DNA of 64,000 nt from Pandoraea oxalativorans (GTDB lineage Bacteria; Pseudomonadota; Gammaproteobacteria; Burkholderiales; Burkholderiaceae), in NCBI RefSeq assembly GCF_000972785.3, contig NZ_CP011253.3, positions 682,001-746,000 of the forward strand, given 5' to 3'. Below, in pieces: positions 36,944-47,057 of the stretch; position 1 is the stretch's first letter; each line of letters opens with the position of its first letter. A program made the position numbers and the translations under genes. A model generated the notes under the pieces. The model saw only the letters and a program-made list of their open reading frames with translations, was not told the DNA's origin and did no database searches.

Positions 36944-37675
36944 ATGGCTCCCGCCTCCCACGACACCGAAGACGCCGTTGCGATTGCGCGCGGCGACGAT
37001 GCCTATGAACGCATCCGGCACGACGTGCTGACTTGCGTCATCATGCCGGGCGCCATCGTCACCGAGGCGGAGCTGATGCGTCGCTACGACATTGCGCGCA
37101 CGAGTTGCCGGGTGGCACTGGTGCGTCTGGTCCACGAGGGATTCGCGCGCGCTATCCCGCGACAGGGGTATCGGATCTCGCCGGTCACGCTGGCGGACGT
37201 CGAGGAAATTTTCAACTTGCGAGGGCAACTCGAGCCGATGGCTGCGCGTCTGGCGTGCGGCAACGTCGACACCGAGCTCCTGCAACGACTCAACGAAGCG
37301 TGCGAAGTGCCCTTTGCGCATGAGCCCATCGACCATCAGATCGAGTGGTTCTTGCACACGAACCGAAAATTCCATCTGACGATTGCTGCGGCAAGCGGCA
37401 ACGCACGTCTGTACCGAACGCTGGCGGGTCTCATGGATGACATGGCCCGTCTCGTCTCGCTGGGTTTCGGAGTGCAGGGCATCCGGCCGCGTATCGAACA
37501 CGATCACGAGAGCATCATTGCCGCGCTCGTGACAGGCAATGCGCCGCGCGCGGAAGCGCTCGCACGGCAGCACATCGAGACCTTCCTCCAGCAGACGAAA
37601 GAGCACGTGTTCGCGAGCCTGTCGGCGTCCGGCACATGGTTGCCTTACCTGTCCATTGCCGATCTGCGTAAGTAG
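36944..37675 (+). CDS. GntR-family regulator (FCD/FadR subfamily)
   Basis: 243 residues. The N-terminal winged HTH (about 20-85) has RHDVLTCVIMPGAIVTEAELMRRYDIARTSCR. A helical FCD effector domain follows, with the metal-binding pattern E...H spaced around FHLTIAAASGNARLYRTL and the late HDHESIIAAL. It is coupled to the GhrA-like gene and convergent with the ABC-transporter array (17 bp to its last gene). It could regulate either; ligand unknown, probably a small carboxylate. Confidence 0.9.
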   Translation: MAPASHDTEDAVAIARGDDAYERIRHDVLTCVIMPGAIVTEAELMRRYDIARTSCRVALVRLVHEGFARAIPRQGYRISPVTLADVEEIFNLRGQLEPMAARLACGNVDTELLQRLNEACEVPFAHEPIDHQIEWFLHTNRKFHLTIAAASGNARLYRTLAGLMDDMARLVSLGFGVQGIRPRIEHDHESIIAALVTGNAPRAEALARQHIETFLQQTKEHVFASLSASGTWLPYLSIADLRK

Positions 37676-37691
37676 AGAGAGGCGTCGATCG

Positions 37692-39377
37692 TCAGGCGGC
37701 AGAGAGCGCTTGCGCATCATTGCGAAGTTCGCGATTGCGCCCGGGAATCGCGTCGAGCAGCGCACGTGTGTACGGGTGTGAAGGCGCACGGAAGATCGCC
37801 GTCGTATCGCCGTACTCGACCACGCTCCCCGACTTCATGACGGCGAGCGTGTCGCACAGTTGCGCGGCGATGCGCAGATCGTGCGTAATGAAAATCATCG
37901 ACAAACCCAGTTCGGCCTTCAGTCGCGCGAGCAGTCGCAGCACCTGGGCCTGCACGGAGACGTCGAGCGCCGAGACGGGTTCGTCCGCGACGAGTACCTT
38001 CGGACGCATCGCGAGCGCGCGCGCCAGCCCGATACGCTGTCGTTGACCGCCGGAGAACTCGTGAGGAAAGCGCTCGAGCGAGTCTGCGCTCAGACCGACG
38101 CGTTTGAACAGTTCGAGCGCGTGCGCATGCGCCTGACCCGGTGGCTCGCCGCGGGCGATAGGCCCCTGCGTGACGATGTCTCCGACGCGCCGGCGCGGAT
38201 TGAGCGAGCTGAAGGGGTCCTGAAATACCATCTGAATGTCCTGCGCGTCGCGACGTGACTGCGCATCGAGCGTCCCATTGGCAAGGTCGATGTCGCGATA
38301 GAGAATGCGTCCGGCATCGGGTGTCATCAGTCGAAGAATGGTGCGCGCGAGCGTCGACTTGCCTGAGCCGCTTTCTCCCACGATTCCCAGCGTCTTGCCG
38401 CTGCCGACATCGAGGCTGACGTCGCGCAACGCCGCCGTGTGGGCGTGCGTCTTCTTGCTGAGCCAGCTACGTTTCGCGTAGGTTTTCTGGACTTGCTCGA
38501 TGCGCAACACCGGCGGCGCGACAGGCGACGCTGCATCTTCCGATGTCGTCAACGTCACGCTCTCGCGCGCCGCAGTCGGTGCTGCCGATGGCAACGACGG
38601 CACCGCGGCGATGAGCGCACGCGTGTATGCGTGCGCCGGACGCGTCAGGATTATCTGCGCCTCACCCTGTTCAACGATCTCCCCATGACGCATGACGGCC
38701 ACGCGATCCGCGATTTCCGCCACCACGCCGAAGTCGTGCGTGATGAACAGTACGCCGGTTCCTTTACGCTGCTGCAAGTCGCGTATCAGCGTGAGGATCT
38801 GCGCCTGAGTCGTCACATCGAGCGCCGTTGTCGGTTCGTCGGCGATCAGGAGTTCGGGCTCCAGCGCGAGCGCCATCGCGATCATGGCCCGCTGTCGCTG
38901 GCCGCCGGACAACTCGTGAGGATAGCGTTTTGCGGTTTCGTTCGGCGACGGAATCTGCACGGCGTCGAGCCATTCCAGTGTGCGTGCACGAATGGCGCTG
39001 CCGGTCAGTCGCGTGTGCGTGCGATAGACCTCGCCGATCTGATCGCCAATGGTGCGCAGGGGATTGAGCGCCGTCATCGGTTCCTGAAAGATCATGCCGA
39101 TGCGCGAGCCGCGCCAGCGGCGGCGCTCGGCGTCGGGCAGCGCGAGCAGATTGCCTGCGCCTTCCCACGCGATGCTTCCGGCGCTCGGTTGCACGCCGGG
39201 GGGCAACAGGCCGAGCAGTGCGCTGGCGGTCATCGATTTGCCCGAACCGCTTTCCCCGACCATACAGAGGATCTCGCCACGTGCGAGCGAGAACGAAACG
39301 TCATGAAGCGCGTGCGCGCGATCGGCATTGGGCGGCAGATCGAGCGTGAGGTGTTCGACGTCGAGCAGGGTTGTCAT
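37692..39377 (-). CDS. Dipeptide/oligopeptide-type ABC transporter ATPase, two fused nucleotide-binding domains
   Basis: 561 residues from ATG at 39377 (MTTLLDVEHLTLDLPP). It carries two complete ATPase units: Walker A GESGSGKS in each, signatures LSGGQRQR and FSGGQRQR, Walker B LLIADEPTTALD and VLVADEPVSALD. This is the fused DppD-DppF arrangement (GsiA-like). It energises the importer made with the two permeases at 41854-43806 and the binding protein at 43828. It is the last gene of the leftward array, 74 bp after the SDR gene. Confidence 0.93.
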   Translation of the reverse strand: MTTLLDVEHLTLDLPPNADRAHALHDVSFSLARGEILCMVGESGSGKSMTASALLGLLPPGVQPSAGSIAWEGAGNLLALPDAERRRWRGSRIGMIFQEPMTALNPLRTIGDQIGEVYRTHTRLTGSAIRARTLEWLDAVQIPSPNETAKRYPHELSGGQRQRAMIAMALALEPELLIADEPTTALDVTTQAQILTLIRDLQQRKGTGVLFITHDFGVVAEIADRVAVMRHGEIVEQGEAQIILTRPAHAYTRALIAAVPSLPSAAPTAARESVTLTTSEDAASPVAPPVLRIEQVQKTYAKRSWLSKKTHAHTAALRDVSLDVGSGKTLGIVGESGSGKSTLARTILRLMTPDAGRILYRDIDLANGTLDAQSRRDAQDIQMVFQDPFSSLNPRRRVGDIVTQGPIARGEPPGQAHAHALELFKRVGLSADSLERFPHEFSGGQRQRIGLARALAMRPKVLVADEPVSALDVSVQAQVLRLLARLKAELGLSMIFITHDLRIAAQLCDTLAVMKSGSVVEYGDTTAIFRAPSHPYTRALLDAIPGRNRELRNDAQALSAA

Positions 39378-39451
39378 GGGACGTGTCCGGGCAGTAGGCG
39401 TCAGTTTGGGAGGGCGGCGGGCGTGGGGTGGACGTGCGGTGGCGATGGGCG

Positions 39452-40240
39452 TCAAAGACGCTGACCGCCGCTGGCATCGATGGCTTGTCCCGTCACCCAG
39501 CGGGCGGCGTCGCTGGCAAGAAAGGCCACGATGTCCGCGATGTCTCGGGGTTGTCCGACGCGTCCCAGCGCAACGGTCTGGGCGATGGCCTGACTGGCGA
39601 CGGGATCGCTCGCGCGCTGGTTCAGGTCGGTCGCCGTCGCGCCGGGCAGCACAGCGTTGACGGTGATGCCTCGCGACCCGAGATCGGCGGCCAGTGAAAG
39701 CGTCAGTGCTTCGAGTGCTGCCTTGGCGGGCGCATAGACGCTCATCTCCGGATAGGCCGCACGTGTGCCGATGGATGAGACGTTGACGATGCGCGCACCA
39801 TCCCTCAGGTGCTTCAGAGCATGCTGGATCAGGAAGAACGGCGACTTGAGGTTCACTTGCAGCACCCGGTCGAAGTCCTCCGGTGTCACGGCGTCGATGC
39901 GTGCCCGGAGCCCCACGCCAGCGTTATTCACGAGAATGTCCCATTGTGGCGGCAGGTCGTGCGACGCAAGGGCGCCGATGAAGCGTTCGACGAGGACGCG
40001 AGCGCCGTCCTGCGACGACAAGTCGGCCTGCACGGCAAACGCCCGGGCGCCGCTCGCACGCAGTTGACTGACGAGAGCGTCGGCATCGGCAGCCGCGGCG
40101 TTGTAGTGCACCGCAACGCTCGCCCCGCGAGCGGCCAGGGCGGTTGCAATGGCGCGGCCAATGCCGCGGCTCGCCCCGGTGACGAGGGCGACTTTGCCGT
40201 CGAGGCGAATCGGATCCTGAAGGTCGGACAGTTGCGTCAT
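39452..40240 (-). CDS. Short-chain dehydrogenase/reductase
   Basis: 262 residues from ATG at 40240 (MTQLSDLQDPIRLDG), overlapping the ligase stop by four bases (ATGA). Classical SDR motifs: TGASRGIGRAIA, NNAGVG, serine in VNVSSIG and YxxxK in YAPAKAALEAL, with PG after the active site. It is an NAD(P)-dependent oxidoreductase; substrate unknown. Coupled translation with the acyl-CoA ligase suggests they act on the same compound. Confidence 0.92.
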   Translation of the reverse strand: MTQLSDLQDPIRLDGKVALVTGASRGIGRAIATALAARGASVAVHYNAAAADADALVSQLRASGARAFAVQADLSSQDGARVLVERFIGALASHDLPPQWDILVNNAGVGLRARIDAVTPEDFDRVLQVNLKSPFFLIQHALKHLRDGARIVNVSSIGTRAAYPEMSVYAPAKAALEALTLSLAADLGSRGITVNAVLPGATATDLNQRASDPVASQAIAQTVALGRVGQPRDIADIVAFLASDAARWVTGQAIDASGGQRL

Positions 40241-41799
40241 GATGCGATGGCTCCGGTAAGCGGGGCTGAGTTCTGATGTTGGTCGCTCCATCCGTGCGTC
40301 GCTTCGAGTGCGCGCGCTTGTTGGAGCAGCGAATGACGGTCGACCTTGTTGGTCCCCGCCCACGGCAGCTCGGTGACGAACGCCACGCGACGCGGATGCT
40401 GATAGGCGGGGCCGTTCGCGAGCGCATGCTGCCTGAGTGCCTCGACGCTCAGCGTGCTGCCGGGCTGGCGCACCACGAAGGCGACCGGCACGGCGGCGCG
40501 CTCCTCGTCGGGCAGTGGCACCACGCTCGCCTGACGCACTTCGGGATGCGCTTCGAGCACTTTCTCCACCTCCACGGGATAGATGTTCTCGCCTGCGCAG
40601 ACGAACATGTCGTCTGCACGTCCTACGAAGTAGAAGAAGCCGTTGGCATCGCGTCGCATCACGTCGCCGCTGTAGTACCACCCGTCATTGAGCACTTGCG
40701 CCGATTTCTCGGGCAGACGGTGATACCCGTGCATGACCGCCGGGTTGCGCATGCACAGCACACCCTCGTTGGCGTCGGGACCGTCGACGAGCTTCACCGT
40801 ATTGGGAAAGAGCGGATAGCCCAGCGCCAGGGGCGGCAGGGGAATGCCATCCGGGTGCGGGCCAAAGATGCTCGGACCTGCTTCCGTCGTACCGTAGCCG
40901 TGGTGAATATGCGTGGTGGGAAACGCGGCCTGAATGCGGGCAAGCAGAGCGGTGCTCATCGGTGCGGAGCCGAGCATCAGGCGGGAGAGGGACGAGACGT
41001 CGCGCCCGGCGAGCGTCTGCGGATCTTTCACGATGCGCGCAAACATCGTCGGCACTGCGGCCAGCACGGTGATGCGGTAGCGCTCCAGCGCGTCGACGTA
41101 GGTCGCCACATCGAAAGACGGCAGGATCACCAGCGTGCCGTTCACGGAGAACGCACGCTTGGCCATGAACAGCCCGTTCATATGAAACAGTGGCTGCGCG
41201 AGCAGAAAGCGCTCCGTCGACGGATGTGACGGCTGGACGTACGTCGCGCCCAGCGCCCATAGCTGCCCGGCGTGCGTGAGCGGCACGCCCTTCGGTTTGC
41301 CCGTCGAGCCGGAGGTGTAGAGCATTTGTGCGACGTCGTCGTGCGCCGCACGGACGACATCGAACTCCGCAGGCCGAATTTGCGCGGCAAAGCCGTCCGG
41401 ACCCTCGTCGTCGAAGTCGATGACGGGCACGCGTGCGCACAGGGCGTCGCGACGCGGACCGTCGACGAATGCCAGCGAGACGCCCGCATCGTCGATGACG
41501 TAATCGAGGATCTCGCGCGATTGCTTGATGTTGATGGGCACCGCGACATAGCCGCCACGCATGATCCCGAAGTAGGCGATCAGATACTCCGCGCGGTTAA
41601 GCGACGCAATGGCGACGTGCGCGCCTTGCGGCAGGCCGCGCGCCCGCAGGGCCGTCGCCACGCCGTTCGCCAGGCGATCGATGTCGGTGTGCGTGTAGGT
41701 GCGTGGGTGGTCGCCGTCGCGCAAGTCGACGATGGCCGTCGCGTCGAGACTGAGGGATCGGTCGACGAGGTCGCCGAGGTTATACCAACGGTGCGTCAT
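40237..41799 (-). CDS. Acyl-CoA synthetase / AMP-dependent ligase
   Basis: 520 residues. ANL-superfamily motifs in order: A3 YTSGSTGKPKGVPLTH (about 162-177), A5 YGTTEAGPS, A7 YSGDVMRRD, A8 GENIYPVEVEKVL and catalytic lysine in GTNKVDR. It activates a carboxylic acid to its acyl-adenylate and thioester with CoA. The substrate is not evident, though the surrounding importer, thioesterase and reductases suggest a carboxylate taken up by the ABC system. Tightly coupled to the SDR gene. Confidence 0.92.
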   Translation of the reverse strand: MTHRWYNLGDLVDRSLSLDATAIVDLRDGDHPRTYTHTDIDRLANGVATALRARGLPQGAHVAIASLNRAEYLIAYFGIMRGGYVAVPINIKQSREILDYVIDDAGVSLAFVDGPRRDALCARVPVIDFDDEGPDGFAAQIRPAEFDVVRAAHDDVAQMLYTSGSTGKPKGVPLTHAGQLWALGATYVQPSHPSTERFLLAQPLFHMNGLFMAKRAFSVNGTLVILPSFDVATYVDALERYRITVLAAVPTMFARIVKDPQTLAGRDVSSLSRLMLGSAPMSTALLARIQAAFPTTHIHHGYGTTEAGPSIFGPHPDGIPLPPLALGYPLFPNTVKLVDGPDANEGVLCMRNPAVMHGYHRLPEKSAQVLNDGWYYSGDVMRRDANGFFYFVGRADDMFVCAGENIYPVEVEKVLEAHPEVRQASVVPLPDEERAAVPVAFVVRQPGSTLSVEALRQHALANGPAYQHPRRVAFVTELPWAGTNKVDRHSLLQQARALEATHGWSDQHQNSAPLTGAIAS

Positions 41800-41853
41800 A
41801 GCGTTTAGTGAAGCAATAGTGTTCTTGAGTGTTCGGTGGGATCAACCCGGCGA

Positions 41854-42774
41854 TTAGCGCTTGCGAAGCGCCGGATTCAGCGCGTCGTTCAAACCATCGC
41901 CGACTAGATTGAGCGCCAGCACGGCAAGCATGATGGCGATGCCGGGTTCGGCGCACAGGTACCAGGACGAGCGGATCAACGTGCGGCCTTCGCCGATCTG
42001 GCGTCCCCAACTGGCGATGTTCGGATCGCCGAGCCCCAGGAAGGACACGACCGACTCGTAGAGGATGGCGCCAGCGACGACCAGCGTGCCCATGACGAGT
42101 ACCGGTGGCAGCGCGTTCGGCAGTACCTCCCGCAGGGCGATGCGCCACGACGACAGTCCCACGGTGCGACACGCCTGTACGAATTCCCGCGACTTGAACG
42201 AGAGGCATTCGGCACGCGTGAGTCGGGCAATCGCAGGCCACGACACGAGCGCCACGGCAATCACCGTGTTCTCGATGCGCGGCCCGAGGATGGCGACGAC
42301 CGTCAGCACGAACACGACGTTCGGCACGATCTGGAACAGTTCGGTGAAGCGCATCAGCACCTCGTCGACCCATCCTCCCCACCATGCGGCGACGGCGCCT
42401 ATGGACACGCCGATGACCGTCGCGGCCACACTCGCGACGAGGCCGATGGCCAGCGTCGCCCGTGCGCCGTGCGCGAGCATGGCGGCGATGTCACGTCCCA
42501 ATGCGTCGGTGCCGAGCGGGTATTGCCACTGCTCGAACGGCCAGATTTCCGGTGTGGCCACGATGCGCAGCGGATCGCCGGGATACCACCAGCCCGCGCA
42601 CACGGCGACGATCACGATCAGCGCGAGCAGCACCGCGCCAGCGACGGCGCCGCCATGACGGGCGAATTGCTGCCAGGTGGCCGAGCGACGGCGTGGAGGG
42701 CGCGAGGGCGCGCACGATGCGCTTGCATCGTGCGTGTCGGGTGTCGGAAGAGCAGGTTCGGCGGAAGACGTCAT
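41854..42774 (-). CDS. ABC transporter permease (DppC/OppC-like)
   Basis: 306 residues with about six hydrophobic segments after a cytoplasmic N terminus rich in Ser/Pro/Arg. The BPD_transp_1 coupling motif is visible as RAECLSFKSREFVQACRTVGLS followed by VLPNALPPVLV. An OppC-type short N-terminal domain (WWYPGDPLRI and PLGTDALGRD) is present. Forms the inner-membrane channel with the DppB-like partner 39 bp upstream. Confidence 0.93.
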   Translation of the reverse strand: MTSSAEPALPTPDTHDASASCAPSRPPRRRSATWQQFARHGGAVAGAVLLALIVIVAVCAGWWYPGDPLRIVATPEIWPFEQWQYPLGTDALGRDIAAMLAHGARATLAIGLVASVAATVIGVSIGAVAAWWGGWVDEVLMRFTELFQIVPNVVFVLTVVAILGPRIENTVIAVALVSWPAIARLTRAECLSFKSREFVQACRTVGLSSWRIALREVLPNALPPVLVMGTLVVAGAILYESVVSFLGLGDPNIASWGRQIGEGRTLIRSSWYLCAEPGIAIMLAVLALNLVGDGLNDALNPALRKR

Positions 42775-42813
42775 GTTGCAGACCAGTTCATTACGGTAAG
42801 GTGAGACCAGGGA

Positions 42814-43806
42814 TCACGAGGCATGTGTGCGGATAGGAGGATCGAGGCGCGTATAGACGAGATCGACGGCGATATTCGCGACGATGACCAGCGCCGAGCT
42901 GAGCACGAGCAGTCCCAGCACGACCGGATAGTTGCGGCTCATCACGCTGTCGAACAGCACCCCGCCGATACCCGGCCAGCTGAAGACCGCTTCCACGACG
43001 ATGCTCCCGCCGAGGACGGTGCCGATTTGCAGTCCGAGCAGCGTGACGACCGGCAGCATCGCGTTGCGCACCATGTGACGGGTAATGATCGCGCGGCGCG
43101 TGAGTCCTTTCGCTTGCGCGGTGCGCACGTGATCCTGACGCGCCACCTCGAGCATCGACGCTCGCATGACGCGCGCATAGGTCGCGGCGTAGAACAGACC
43201 GAGCGTGAGCGCCGGCAGCGTGAGGTGGTGAAGCACGTCCAGCGAGGCGTGCCACGCGCTGGCAATCCCGGTGCCGTAGTCCATCCCGATGGTAGTCATG
43301 CCGCCCACCGGGAACCAGCCCAGCTTCACGGAGAACAGGATGATGAGCATGATTCCGAGCCAGAAGCTCGGCGCCGCGAAACAGACGACGGCCGCGATCG
43401 AGACGAGCGTGTCGCGCCATGTGTTGACGTTCACGGCTGCAACAACGCCAGCGCTCACGCCCACGATCACGGCGACGAGCAGGCTCGCCAGCATCAGCAC
43501 GAGCGTGGCGGGAAGATGCGCCATGATGACGTCGAACACTGGCAGGTTGTGCCGATACGAATAGCCGAGATCGAGGTGCGCCACGGCGTCGATGTAGTGA
43601 AGCAACTGCTGCCACAGCGGCTTGTCCATGCCGTACGTCACCCGCAGACGCTCGATGAGCGCGGGGTCGGTGACCTGCTGTTCGGCCGTCATCACGTCGA
43701 GCAACGTGCCGGGCACCGACTGGATCAGGCAGAAGTTCATGACGATCACGCCGAGCAGCAACGGAATGGCCTGAAGGACCCGGCGTAACAATAGACGCAT
43801 CACCAT
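42814..43806 (-). CDS. ABC transporter permease (DppB/OppB-like)
   Basis: 330 residues starting MVMRLLLRRVLQAIPLLLGV, with GAGGAGACCGCTGTC upstream. OppB/DppB features: the N-terminal helix, a periplasmic loop, PGTLLDVMTAEQQVTDPALI, and the coupling segment RQDHVRTAQAKGLTRRAIITRHMVRNAMLP. It is translated 21 bp after the binding-protein stop. Pairs with the DppC-like permease. Confidence 0.93.
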   Translation of the reverse strand: MVMRLLLRRVLQAIPLLLGVIVMNFCLIQSVPGTLLDVMTAEQQVTDPALIERLRVTYGMDKPLWQQLLHYIDAVAHLDLGYSYRHNLPVFDVIMAHLPATLVLMLASLLVAVIVGVSAGVVAAVNVNTWRDTLVSIAAVVCFAAPSFWLGIMLIILFSVKLGWFPVGGMTTIGMDYGTGIASAWHASLDVLHHLTLPALTLGLFYAATYARVMRASMLEVARQDHVRTAQAKGLTRRAIITRHMVRNAMLPVVTLLGLQIGTVLGGSIVVEAVFSWPGIGGVLFDSVMSRNYPVVLGLLVLSSALVIVANIAVDLVYTRLDPPIRTHAS

Positions 43807-43827
43807 GACAGCGGTCTCCTCACCCGA

Positions 43828-45501
43828 TTACGAGGCGAGCCAGACATCGGCCAGTGCGTCGCCCTGCACGTTGGCGCTTGTCGTCGCATTGCGCACGTTG
43901 GTGCGCGAGAGCGTGAACGATTCCATCTCGACGAGCGGCACGAGCGGTACTTCCGTGGCGGCCAGCCTGGCGAAGTCGTGCGCGAGTTTCTGACGCTTCG
44001 CGTTGTCGGTCTCCACGGTCAGGCGGTCGACGAGTGCGTCCATGGCCGGGTTCGAATAACCGGTGGCGTTGCGAAAGGCCGCGCCCTTGACGATGCCGTC
44101 CGTCGTGAACAACTGTGTGACCACCGGGACAAGTTCCAGCGGCGCGGTGAAGTTCGAGATGGCGATGTCGTAGTCGTAATCGCTGTAGATACGCTTGAGC
44201 GACGTGGCGCGGTCGAGCGAGTCGAGCTTGACGGTGATACCCACATCCTGAAGCGCCTGTTTGAGGTACTGCCCGAGCTTGGCGTTTTCCTCGAACCACG
44301 CCGCAGCCACGAGATTGACCGAGAAACGCGTGCCGTTCTTGCGCGGCAGACCGGCGGCGTCGAGCAGCGCGTTGGCCTTGGCGGGATCGAACGGATACTT
44401 CGGAACGTCGTCCGTGAAGAACAGCGCATTGGTGCGGAAGATCGGGGAGACGGCGGGCTTGCCGCGACCGAAGTAGATCGTGTCGATGATGAACTTGCGA
44501 TCGATGGCATGCAGGATCGCCTGACGGACTTCCCTGCGTTTGACGTGATCGCGGCGCTGGTTGAACTCGACGGTCACGGTCCACGCGGCATTTTCGTAAC
44601 CCCGCGTGTCGACGGCGATCTTGCCCGTCTTGACGAGGCGGTCGATATCGCGCGCCGGCACCGGGTTCGAGAAGGCAACGCCCAACTCGCCTGTCTCGAG
44701 TGCGGCCGAGCGCGAAGCGGGGTCGCCCCACCAGCGAACGACGAGCTTGTCGGGGTACGGCTGTGCGACGTTCCAGTATTGCTCGTTGCGTGTGTACGAG
44801 ACGTAGCTGCCGCGCACCCACTGGCCATACTTCCACGGACCGGTGCCCACCGGCGCATTGTTGAGCGGGTTGGTGATGATGTCCTTACCTGCGTAAAGAT
44901 GCTTCGGCACGACCACCTGATACTGACCGGCAAGGATCGACTTGAAGAAGAACTCCGGCACCGGCGTGGAGAATTCGAGTTTGACGGTGTGCGCATCGGG
45001 GGCGCTTACGCGCTTGAGCGCCTTGAGCGCGACACCGGCCGAGATGGGCTTCCAGTGCTCTTGCACGTTGTAGACGACATCGTCCGCGGTGAACGGTTTG
45101 CCGTCGTGCCAGAGCACGTTCTTGCGCAGGGCAACGGTGTATGTCCTGAAGTCGGCCGACGCTTTGACGTCCGTTGCGAGCACGGGCTGGAAAGCGAGTT
45201 TCTCGTCGATCTTGAGCAGACGTTCGAGAATCTTGGTCGACGTCATGAACGGGCTGGAGCCGCCGCCGCCCGGCACGAACAGCGCCTGCGGTTCCAGTCC
45301 GCCCCAACTGGCCACGAGCGTGCCGCCGCGACGCGGCGTGACGGCACTGGACGCATCCGCCGCAACGGCGCGCGTCGGTGAGACGAGCCAGCCGGTCGTT
45401 CCCGCGAGCGCAGCGGAGGTGGCGGCCAGCGCGCCGCCAGCGCTGCGATACAGGAACTGACGACGTGAACGGGAATGGGACGAACCCCGGAACTTACGCA
45501 T
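43828..45501 (-). CDS. ABC transporter substrate-binding protein (SBP_bac_5, peptide/nickel type), Tat-exported
   Basis: 557 residues. The N terminus SRRQFLYRSAGGALAATSAALAG is a twin-arginine signal, so it is exported folded. The mature domain matches the SBP_bac_5 family: WHDGKPFTADDVVYNVQEH, DAHTVKLEF and IDRKFIIDTIYFGRGKP. It delivers solute to the two permeases. The family includes dipeptide, glutathione and opine-binding proteins; true ligand unknown here. Confidence 0.93.
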   Translation of the reverse strand: MRKFRGSSHSRSRRQFLYRSAGGALAATSAALAGTTGWLVSPTRAVAADASSAVTPRRGGTLVASWGGLEPQALFVPGGGGSSPFMTSTKILERLLKIDEKLAFQPVLATDVKASADFRTYTVALRKNVLWHDGKPFTADDVVYNVQEHWKPISAGVALKALKRVSAPDAHTVKLEFSTPVPEFFFKSILAGQYQVVVPKHLYAGKDIITNPLNNAPVGTGPWKYGQWVRGSYVSYTRNEQYWNVAQPYPDKLVVRWWGDPASRSAALETGELGVAFSNPVPARDIDRLVKTGKIAVDTRGYENAAWTVTVEFNQRRDHVKRREVRQAILHAIDRKFIIDTIYFGRGKPAVSPIFRTNALFFTDDVPKYPFDPAKANALLDAAGLPRKNGTRFSVNLVAAAWFEENAKLGQYLKQALQDVGITVKLDSLDRATSLKRIYSDYDYDIAISNFTAPLELVPVVTQLFTTDGIVKGAAFRNATGYSNPAMDALVDRLTVETDNAKRQKLAHDFARLAATEVPLVPLVEMESFTLSRTNVRNATTSANVQGDALADVWLAS

Positions 45502-45612
45502 GATGAACTCCGAAAAACGCGACGCCGGTGCGATCTCGCCGACGTCTTCAATCTGATGATCTTCAATCAGCTAAGGGGTGGAAACGGGTGGTCGGCGCGA
45601 TGCCGACGTACG

Positions 45613-46044
45613 CTACGCAGGCGGCAACGTGGCATAACTCGCGCGACCGATGGCGACGAGCGCCCCTTGCGCGTTGACCAGATCGACGTCGGCTACACCG
45701 ATGCTCTTGCCGAGCCGTCGCACCCGGGCGATGGCGCGCAAATCGGTGTCGATGGCCGGGCGCAGGTAGTCGACGCGAAAGTTGACCGTCGGCAGTCCAC
45801 GGCCGACGAGCATGCCGACAGCGAAGTCACCGACCGTGTCGATCACGGCGGCAAGCGGGCCACCGTGCCACTGACGCGTACCGGCGCCGCGCTCGAATGC
45901 GTTCTGAAACGGGATGTCGACTTCGATGGTCTGCGCTTCGTGGTCGAGCGCCGTGACGCGCATCCCGAGCCATGCGATGAACGTCGAGTTGTCGAAGGCT
46001 TGCTGAACCTGCTCGACAGACAGGGTGCGGGGCGTCGTGCTCAT
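45613..46044 (-). CDS. PaaI-type hotdog thioesterase
   Basis: 143 residues from ATG at 46044 (MSTTPRTLSVEQVQQAF), overlapping the oxidoreductase stop by four bases. The hotdog motif QWHGGPLAAVIDTVGDFAVG with the catalytic aspartate/glycine helix and VNFRVDYLRPA are typical of PaaI/YdiI acyl-CoA thioesterases. It hydrolyses an acyl- or aryl-CoA. Its place beside an acyl-CoA ligase and SDR hints at CoA-thioester chemistry in the pathway. Confidence 0.9.
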   Translation of the reverse strand: MSTTPRTLSVEQVQQAFDNSTFIAWLGMRVTALDHEAQTIEVDIPFQNAFERGAGTRQWHGGPLAAVIDTVGDFAVGMLVGRGLPTVNFRVDYLRPAIDTDLRAIARVRRLGKSIGVADVDLVNAQGALVAIGRASYATLPPA

Positions 46045-47057
46045 GCGCCCACCAGGACCTTGCCGACGATCTGGCGGTTCTCTAGCGACGCGAGCGCCTG
46101 TGCGCCGTCTTCCAGCGGCCACTTCTTGTCGACCAGCACGCGCAGCTTGCCGCTGGCGATCAGTTCGAGCAGTTCGTGGAGGTCTTCGCGATCCCAGCCG
46201 TTCGAGCCGCGAATCTGCAACTCGAAGGTCCAGATGAAGCGCAGGTCTTCCTTCGGGTCGAAGCCCGCCGTCGCGCCGCACGTCAGCACGCGCCCGCCCT
46301 GGCGCAGGGTGCGCAGCGAGCGCGTCCACGTGTCGCCGCCGGTGACGTTCACGACAACGTCGACACCGCCGTTGTTGGCAGCACCGCGCCGACGCGCCGC
46401 CTTGCCGTAGCGCGCACGCACGACTTCGACGAAGTCTTCCTCGGTGTAATAGATGATGTCGTCCGCACCCAGCTCACGCAGGCGTTCGCCCTTTTCTCGC
46501 GACCCGGCACAGGCGATGACTTCGGCACCGGCGAGCTTGGCCAGTTGCACGGCGCATACGCCCACGCCGCCGCTCGCGCCGAGAATCAGCACGCGCTCCC
46601 CGGCCTTGATCTGACCGATACGCTGCATCATGCGCAGCGCGGTGCCGTAGGCGACCGGCAGCGCGGCGGCATCGTCGAACGACACGCCGTCGGGCAGGCG
46701 CACGAGTTGATGTTCGGGTACGCGGCACAGTTCGGCCAACCCGCCGTGGGTTGTCTCGCCGACGAGGCCGCCCGTCACCCGATTAATCGGGTCGACCAGC
46801 ACGCGATCGCCGACGGACCAGCCCTGCACACCGGGGCCGATGCTGGCGATCTCGCCCGCAACGTCCAGACCGATGATGACGGGAAACGGCAGCTTGATGC
46901 CGGGCATGCCGCGTCGGGTGAACACGTCGTGGTAGTTCAGCGACGACGCGCGCACGCGCAGCACGACTTCGCCTTCGCCCGCGACGGGGTCCGGGAAATC
47001 GGTTTCGAGTTTGAGTGCACTGTTGTCGCCGTGCTCGCGCAATACGATGGCTTTCAT
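46041..47057 (-). CDS. Zinc-containing alcohol dehydrogenase/quinone oxidoreductase superfamily protein
   Basis: 338 residues, MDR superfamily. GroES-like domain with LNYHDVFTRRGMPG and PVIIGLDVAGEI. Rossmann domain LILGASGGVGVCAVQLAKLAGAEV. The structural-zinc cysteine cluster is absent, fitting the quinone-oxidoreductase/enoyl reductase branch. It uses NADPH; substrate unknown. It is coupled (ATGA) to the thioesterase gene, implying a common pathway. Confidence 0.9.
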   Translation of the reverse strand: MKAIVLREHGDNSALKLETDFPDPVAGEGEVVLRVRASSLNYHDVFTRRGMPGIKLPFPVIIGLDVAGEIASIGPGVQGWSVGDRVLVDPINRVTGGLVGETTHGGLAELCRVPEHQLVRLPDGVSFDDAAALPVAYGTALRMMQRIGQIKAGERVLILGASGGVGVCAVQLAKLAGAEVIACAGSREKGERLRELGADDIIYYTEEDFVEVVRARYGKAARRRGAANNGGVDVVVNVTGGDTWTRSLRTLRQGGRVLTCGATAGFDPKEDLRFIWTFELQIRGSNGWDREDLHELLELIASGKLRVLVDKKWPLEDGAQALASLENRQIVGKVLVGA